A stretch of DNA of 64,000 nt, from NCBI RefSeq assembly GCF_963675165.1, contig NC_087379.1:4419442-4483441 (forward strand), read 5' to 3'. This document shows positions 57,301-64,000 of the stretch, one piece after another. Under the pieces are notes generated by a model. The model was not told the origin of the DNA. It saw only the letters and a list, made by a program, of their open reading frames with translations, and ran no database searches. How positions within the stretch are numbered: the stretch's first letter is position 1; every line of letters starts with the position of its first letter. Source of the DNA: Halichondria panicea. Taxonomy: Eukaryota; Porifera; Demospongiae; Suberitida; Halichondriidae. Made by a program: the position numbers and the translations under genes.

Positions 57301-60300
57301 CTGTGATCGGGTGATGGCAGTGTTAAACACGTATCTATCACTGAGAGTCTTTGTCTGATTGAGAGGCTTGCCATACTCGTCTGTTTTTTCCACTGTGCTG
57401 ATAAAGATGGCACGATATTCTCTCCCTGTAATATCAATGAAACAATTACACCATAATAATTACTATTGTAGCGTAGTGACATTGTGTTGTAAGACTATAA
57501 AAAGCTTACCTTGAATTTCATAGGCTTTGAGAATCTCCAGCGATTTGATGTTAACGTCTCTTTTGTAAATCTTTTTTTTTATCAGTGAGCACTGAAATAA
57601 AAGAGCAAGTTGACAATCTGTATGCCTACAGTCTATTTTGTGAACAAACCTGATTCTCCGAAGATGACATAATACACACTGCATTCCGCATATCTCCCCA
57701 GTGCCGGGGCCAATTTTTCAAATATTTTTCAACATGGTTTAAGACACAATCTGCTTCAGTGACATCAGTGCCTCTTCTAGCGATTTTATTGTCGTCTAGA
57801 CTTGAACAGACAAACACAAGTGGGTATGGAGCATCTGGGTGAGTCAGAGCTCTTGAACGACTCAAGAGTGTAGACTCATAAAAGAGGTGGGATGGGAGCA
57901 TGAGAATTCCATGGTGGCATCGATAATTAGTTGAAAGTTCAGCATGTAGATACCTTCCCCCATTAGGTAGCTTCTCATAGACAGCATACAGCCTTTCCAT
58001 TATGGAAGTCCCTAAACCATTACCTTGAGCTTCTTTTCCAAATACAAGGAGCCTTGGTCCAACCTGCATTCAGAAGTACATTAAACATAAGCTTACAAAG
58101 TAAAAAAAAACACACCGTGCAATGCATGGGTTATACATATAACATAAGTTACCTGGTTGTGATCCCCTGCAATAATAATGGTTGTATTCTCACCAGCTAA
58201 GGAAAGTGGCCCCACTGTTTCAGGTTCTCTAGTTTGAGCTCCCTCATCGATAAGGATATGAGTGAAATAACCATTGCTGTACTTACTAAGATATGGAGCT
58301 AATCCAAGAGTAGTAACAACAAGTCTGTGATTACTATATCTGTTTGCTTGACCAACTGATACGAAAACTTCGGGGTTCGCATTTTTAATTTCTGAATGAT
58401 GAGAAGATGTGGCCACTCTTATGAATCTTTGGTACCATGGTCGGTACTCGTTGTGCTTCATTGAACAAAAGTAATTGACAAAAGTATCAACTGATGCTTG
58501 GTGATGAGCACAAATAAGTACATTATTTGAACGATTTCTAAGAATTTCAAAAGCTGCCCGAGCAAGTACACGTGTCTTTCCTGTACCAAATGGTCCAGCA
58601 ATTAGTAATGGGCATTTAGATCTGGATGAGAGAATCAGATTTAGAGCCTGCACTTGGCAGGTTCTATCCAGTTGAAGATTTTCATACGGTGCATAAGGCC
58701 CTATGCACTTTGCATCGTCATCAGTATCCATGTTGGGTTGGTACTTAGCAACTGGTATAAGTCTATCAACAATGCACTGTGGCAGATTATCAAGAGCATT
58801 GTGCAACCGTTGAAAGTAAGCATGCTTCAGCTCAAATTGAATGAGAACATAATCTCGAAAGGGATAGTTACCTTTACATTTTGGATTCCATGTTATTAGT
58901 AACCTATTCTGTTCTTCGGTAAGCCCGAGTACAATTGAGTTTTGATCAGCAGATCTAGGCAGTTGAAATTTCTTAATTTGGTGGAAAGGAATATGACTGA
59001 CATGTATAACAATACTTCCTTCATTGAGAATCAGAAATGAACCTTCACTGGCTTGCTTTGCATATGACAATTTCTCAGCGTCATCGCTATCAGTGTCTTT
59101 GCAGCTAATGTATCCATAGCGAACAAATTCGTCATTCCCTGATATGGAAGAACTGTCTCGCTGGAATAGTACTACTTTGAACTTGTCATTGTACCTGTAT
59201 GTAATTATGATTATGATCAAAAGCAGCATTGTAATCGAACAAGCAAATAATCCTTACCTCTCAAGCACATTGCAATGCTCTTGCTCTTCCCAGCTTAATA
59301 AATGGTGAAATTTACGCTTGTAGTTTTCCCTTGTTAATTCACATGAAATCTCATCCATTGAGAGATCATATTCCTTAAACGACATAGAATGAGAGTCCAG
59401 GGTATAGTTTCTAACTTCTTGTTGTGGTTGTGGTTGTGGTTTATGAGAGGTTTGTTTTCTTTTGGGTATTTTAACACTCTTGGCTGAATTTAAATCCTGC
59501 ATGCAGAGAACGATATTTTTAGCATACATGCAGAGTATACACCATAATTATTAGCTAACTCACAGGAAATTCATCTTTGTCTTCGATTCTTAGTTTTGAT
59601 CGAGGCGGAGGATGGTCAGCTGCATTGCAAATGAAAACCGGATTACAATCATCATGCTAGCATCGTGTATATAAGAGAATACCTTTTGAGATGTTTGTCT
59701 TTTGGTGAGTACTTATCGTCTGATGATAACTGGTTGGTTTAATTACACCATTAACTTGTGATTCCCTTTTTGATTGTGGCTTAGTACTGGGAGCTGTATT
59801 AACAGATGTCATGACAGAAGGGTTAGGACCAGAAAAAGAGCTAGGATTGAACCTCTGGCTCGGAACTAATACTGGGCTAGGTTTGGAAGACTTTGAAGGA
59901 GGTTGCTGATGAACGATGCTGGGTGGGAGACTAGCAGATGTTGGTACACCCTTAGAAGAACATTGTGGCACCAGTTTTGTAGTATTCTTTGCACCAGTAG
60001 CACTGTTCATAGTACGACTAGGATTGGTGCTTGAAAGAGTAGCATGTGCCATTAAACCCTTAGAAGAGCTTGGTGCTACACTAGCAATGTGACTAGATTC
60101 CACCACAGTTGTTGTACGACACTGAACAGAAGGAATAGAAAATAGGACTGCCCTTGAAGAGGTGGATGTACTGATTGGTCTAGTTGCAGGTACCAATTTA
60201 ATTTGTTCTTGTACTTTTAAAGCTAGAGTTCTTTTGAACTGAGTTTGTTTTTCCGTTGACTTCAAAACATTATCTGGTACATAAAATGTTTGTTTCGCAA

Positions 60301-62246
60301 GACACAAATGAAGAAAGTTACTCCAGCATTTAGCTGATACCCCATACTTTCGTACCATATGTTCTTCAGTACGTAAAAGGGTGAGTGGGTTACCAACAAC
60401 AACTACAAGTGATTTTGCTCTCGTCAACATGGTGTTGAATACAAAAGGATCACATGAGCTTTTAGTTGGATTCAATGTATTGCCATCTAGACTTAACGGC
60501 TCAGTTGTGCTCAAAAAGAGGGCTTGGAATTCTTGCCCTGCACGGAAGAAATGGATTACTTTTTGATATTAATCCTCAAATACCTTACCTTGAATCTGAT
60601 ATGTTGAAAGTATTTTTGTTGTATCGAATTCTTTTACTTGGGTTCGTGCACATTTTCTCACCACAACAACCTACATATTGGGGGAATATGAACCTCTTGT
60701 CATACAAATACAAATGCTGAATTAACCTGAGTTCGTGTGGTTGTCAAGATCGCAATTTTATCTTTATGATACGGTCCCCATTGATTTCGTGGCCAACATT
60801 TATGTGAAACATATTTTGATGCCTCATTAAGAAGTATCTCAGCTTCTATTTTCTGTAAGCCAGGGTTCTGTTGTTCTGAGATACTAGAACACACAAATAT
60901 TAGAGGGTATCGAGCTTTAGGGTGGGGCAGAACAATGGCAGGGTTGGCTATAATATTGGTGTAAAACAATTTTCTTGGGATCTCAAGGATTTGATTGTTA
61001 CATCGATGATTGACAGCAAGGGTCAGTGAATAAGGTGAGGCTGCATGTCCAATTTTGGTGTAAATACTCTGCAGGCGCTCCAGTATGGAATGCTTTAAAC
61101 CGTTCTCTCTGGACTCTTTACCAAGAACAAGAAGAGATGGTCCAACCTGCAAGGATACATGAAACACGATATACACAATGCAAAAATTGAGTTACCTGAA
61201 AAGGATCTCCAACTATTACTATCTTGGTTTGGTCAGAAGCAAAGCACAACGGAGCAACTGCCTCTGGTTCCCATGCCTGTGCACCTTCATCAATGAGAAT
61301 GTGAGTGAAGAAGTCTGGCACCAAATGCCCTTGTCTAAGTCTGGTAAGAACATTTTTTAGATGTAAAGATGTTTCGAATGTTGATATTATCACTTCCATA
61401 TTGTAATGCTTTCGATCACGGTAATCTCTCACTACATCATGGCAGTTCTTAAAATATGTCAATAACTTGGATGGTGGTTTGTGACGTCGACTGGCTATTC
61501 TAACGATTCCATCTTCCACCCCAGACAACAGTTTACAGTAACTGTCCAATAGAATATCTGCAGTGGCTTGATGATGAGCAACCATAAGAACTCGAGTGTT
61601 TTGTGCCTTTTTTCTTCCTAGAACTATGTAGAAGCGTGCAATAAGAGCTAACAAACATGTTTTTCCTGTTCCAAAGGCACCACTAACAAGCACAGGTGGT
61701 GAACTAGCTTGACACATAACCACATCTTCTAAGATCTTCTTATGTTCATCTTTATCACATAAATCTTCCACTATTCTGCTTTCCTCACGGGATAGGGACA
61801 TCGGCTGTAAGAAGTCATTACTACCATTTGGGACAATTCTTGAAACAGTAGATTCTGAAATTGAGCTGACTGCATCAATTAAGGTATTGAAAAAGTGGTG
61901 CTTTACTTCAAATTCAACTTTAACAGTTTTTGGAGTTCCTGAAACTACGCCCCCTAGCTTCCTCATACTTTGTGCACTAAAAGTCACATACAGCTTATCG
62001 TCGGAATGATTAAAATTTACTGGCAAAATTTCACATTGGACCTCAAGCGGATGGCTAGTACGTCCAATATCCACAATGAAAGCAGCTTCACTAGCTTGTG
62101 TAGCATATGCAATTTTATCAGGAGAGATCCCACTGATAACACCATAGTAACACTGCTCATTGGAATGCTCATTGGAATCCCAGGGAATAATCCAATTTGG
62201 TTCACATCCCATAGCGTATATCTTCAGATCATATTCACCTGCACAT
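51350..62246 (-). CDS. HELZ2: HELZ2-like protein: three SF1 helicase modules and an RNB domain (5' end not found)
   Basis: Eighteen minus-strand exons with matching phases: 62246-61196, 61146-60727, 60670-60589, 60537-59683, 59619-59564, 59496-59258, 59194-58153, 58063-57650, 57591-57510, 57425-53798, 53743-53622, 53567-53409, 53345-53223, 53166-52568, 52506-52258, 51996-51840, 51745-51566, 51501-51350; about 3,202 residues. Helicase A: GAFGTGKT (about 61681-61658), DEGAQ, GDPFQ, NTMLTRAKS. A Ser/Pro-rich linker follows. Helicase B: GPFGTGKT (about 58590), DEGAQ, GDHNQ, NTAITRSQS. RNB: FTIDPDNARLLDDA (about 56190) and THFSSPLRRYVD (about 55180). Helicase C: GPPGTGKSET, DESGM, GDHKQLQP, TQYRM, NVAITRSKYGLIIVGN. 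HELZ2 pairs UPF1-like helicases with RNB and acts in RNA decay and antiviral responses; here a third helicase is added. The exon ending at 51840 uses a GC donor. The first exon starts mid-codon, so upstream exons exist. Confidence 0.85.
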
Positions 62247-64000
62247 CTGCAAGTGCCCAGCATGTAAGAGAGATTAGACCTAAGTACACTTTACATCTAA
62301 TCAAAAAGGCACACATAATTATAAGTAATGTTGTAGACCTTCACAAATAATTATACTGATCATGTTTTATAACATCATAATCATGACAAACGATACAAAC
62401 AAATCATTTGACAATGCATGCATGCCAGTACCATGCATGCACTTGCAAACAAACATGTATTGAGTATACTGCATTACTAAAATAATGTTTTGGGAGTGAA
62501 AAACCTTTGCAAATAAGCCAAATCAGCAGAATATTAGATATTGTTTTTTGTATTCTGGCAAGGATCATAATGTCATACAAGTACTGGTATAATTACAGGC
62601 AATCAACACTAGCTTGCATAATTCACATATTTACATATTTGATGCTCGTAAAATACGAGTAACTGATATGGTAGAGCCAGACATGAGAAATTATTTAGTA
62701 GCACATATACATGTACATGCACCAAGTATAAGGCCATTCCAGGTGAAACCAATAATGACATAATGAGAAAAGCCGCTCGCCCACATGCAATTAAGAGAAA
62801 CGTTAGGATCAGAAACCAGAGGAGCGGCCTAATTAACGGTAGCCTCGATCCCAGGCCGCACTTCCTCTGAAGATGGGCCTAGTATCGACTGCTCCTATAT
62901 TCCTCAGAAACTGGGGACTTTGGATAACATGGAATATGCTCAGTTAAAACAATGACGTCACAATTAACGAACGGAAGTGGATTGAAGGAAGTAGATAGAA
63001 GTTCGACTGTGAAGGATTATAGCCCATCTGACCAATGCTAACCTATAATGAAAGCACCGCGGGTGCTGATGTCTCAGTGCAGGTGCCAAAGCTACATAAC
63101 TAATAGCTTTTATACACATACTTTTTTGCAGACATAATCCAGGGAAACTCAAATAGTGGGTAATGATCGACCATGATTGTTGTTAAAAACGATCATGCCA
63201 AAAGTTCCAAGTCTAAAATTAATGGCAGAGCCTGGCAGCTCTCTTCTCACTCTTGCAGCTACCAGTACCAATAGCTTAGTCTCATGAATTAGCCGCCCTT
63301 CCACGAAGAGTCCATCTGAGCACTTTAGTCCAGAGGTCATTGCACAATGGAATATTACACCAGTGTCAAAACCAATGCATGCAAAGGTCAACCGCGAATG
63401 CTTGACTAGCAGCTATGAATTTTTGTTTGGCTTGCTCCAAGAACGTTGCTAAAGGAACAAAAAAAGAGTTGCACAGGACTAGTGCAGTCAACTTAAAGTT
63501 AGGGTATTGTGATCACTCATGAATATTCATGAGTTTAATTCTGTCAGCTTTTTCTCTTTTGCAGGTTCAAAGAAGTCTGCTGTACTTATATTGTATGATT
63601 ATCAACTCTATTGCTATTGTTTTGTGTAAGAACACCATGATTATGAAGATGCATGAATGAGAAAAGTGGGCATCAAAACCGCAAGTATATAGACTATTTT
63701 TTGCGTCAATTTATAAGAGCAGTAAGTACTTTCAGCAAGCTTTATTGGTATCTATATGTAGCTAAGTACCTTCCAGAGGGGCCAGACGAAGAGATATTCG
63801 TTGTAAAACTTCATACGGGTGAGTAAAAGCTAAGAGTAGACGGTAAGTATCTAAAAATACGCTGATCTTCTGATAAACAGGAGGCTAGCTCCAACCAGAT
63901 TGACTTTTTTCAAAATTTCTCTTCGTCTGGCCCTGCCCCTACCTTTCTTTAATTGGATAGAGTCCTCAGTTGAAGATTCCCGGGTTTATCCATGCTAAAA
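62247..64000. other. Repeat-rich right end of window
   Basis: No exon is convincingly seen, though the HELZ2-like gene needs 5' exons further right. Contents: a partial CCTCGGTGG-family copy (63046-63274), a half of the CTAGTCTCATGAATC element (63283-63370) and an inverted-repeat element (63774-63935). Confidence 0.5.
63774..63935. mobile_element. Small inverted-repeat element, GGCCAGACGAAGAG ends
   Basis: GGCCAGACGAAGAGA near 63781 is the exact complement of TCTCTTCGTCTGGCC near 63919-63933. Outer bases are CAG and CTG, as in hAT-type ends. No clear target duplication is seen. Confidence 0.6.

Noticed and set aside
59564-60537. Split of the HELZ2-like locus into two genes, ending after helicase A
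   Set aside because: The stop at 59657-59659 lies beyond a good donor at 59683, and the next exons (59619-59564, 59496-59258) join in phase into helicase B, so one gene is the simpler model. It remains testable by cDNA.
63763-63812. A plus-strand exon-like stretch encoding KYLPEGPDEEIFVVKLHT with acceptor- and donor-like ends
   Set aside because: Its core GGCCAGACGAAGAGA is the terminal inverted repeat of a small element whose other end is at 63919-63933, so the open frame is a by-product of the repeat.
1-64000. tRNA, rRNA or other structured RNA genes
   Set aside because: I looked for cloverleaf-like A/B boxes and conserved rRNA segments by eye and saw none; a covariance-model search could overturn this.

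Overview
This is eukaryotic, metazoan-type DNA. It is AT-rich, its genes are split by GT-AG introns with consistent codon phases, and it is dense in short inverted-repeat transposons and palindromes. The gene content (SZRD1, SEC62, an ankyrin-Roc-COR-Death protein, a HELZ2-like helicase/RNB protein and an immunoglobulin-like receptor) and the compact gene structures suggest an early-branching animal, most likely a demosponge. That assignment is inference; no rRNA or mitochondrial marker is present. I assembled all gene models by hand from splice signals and codon phase.

Layout. At 1-1738 (minus) lies an SZRD1 (SUZ-domain) gene that leaves the window on the left. It shares a head-to-head promoter of about 145 bp with SEC62 (1884-9994, plus), which encodes the Sec62 subunit of the ER protein translocon. 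Directly after SEC62 is an intronless seven-transmembrane gene (10517-11575). The block holding the last three SEC62 exons and this gene is repeated as a second copy at about 16620-22265. That copy carries a truncated SEC62 remnant (19007-20376) and a second intact seven-transmembrane paralogue (21035-22096). Between the copies are a dead copy of the 5' half of the immunoglobulin-like receptor (12048-12736), inverted-repeat elements, and a large minisatellite that also borders the left end of copy 1.

From 22394 to 43060 (plus) runs a 13-exon ROCO gene: ankyrin repeats, a Roc GTPase, COR and a C-terminal Death domain. It has large introns carrying transposon relics: a Crypton-type tyrosine recombinase fragment, a decayed pogo/Tigger transposase, several MITE families and palindromes. 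After about 4 kb of repeat-rich intergenic DNA comes a four-exon receptor gene (47007-50913, plus) with a signal peptide, an Ig-like ectodomain, one membrane segment and a tyrosine-rich tail. It is convergent with a very large minus-strand gene (51350-62246, 5' end not found) that encodes more than 3,200 residues: three UPF1-like SF1 helicase modules with an RNase II (RNB) domain between the second and third.

How the genes relate. SZRD1 and SEC62 are housekeeping genes for RNA binding and ER translocation. The ROCO-Death protein, the Ig-like receptor and the HELZ2-like protein belong to families linked elsewhere to cell death, surface recognition and antiviral or RNA-decay functions. Their proximity may be chance. 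The most unusual items are the three-helicase HELZ2-like protein with an altered RNB active site, the SEC62/7TM duplication with a possible alternative SEC62 3' end, the exon-shuffled ROCO-Death gene, the receptor tail with three YxN motifs, recently mobile hAT-like MITEs with intact empty sites, and a set of hairpins that share a CGAGGGC hinge but have different arms.
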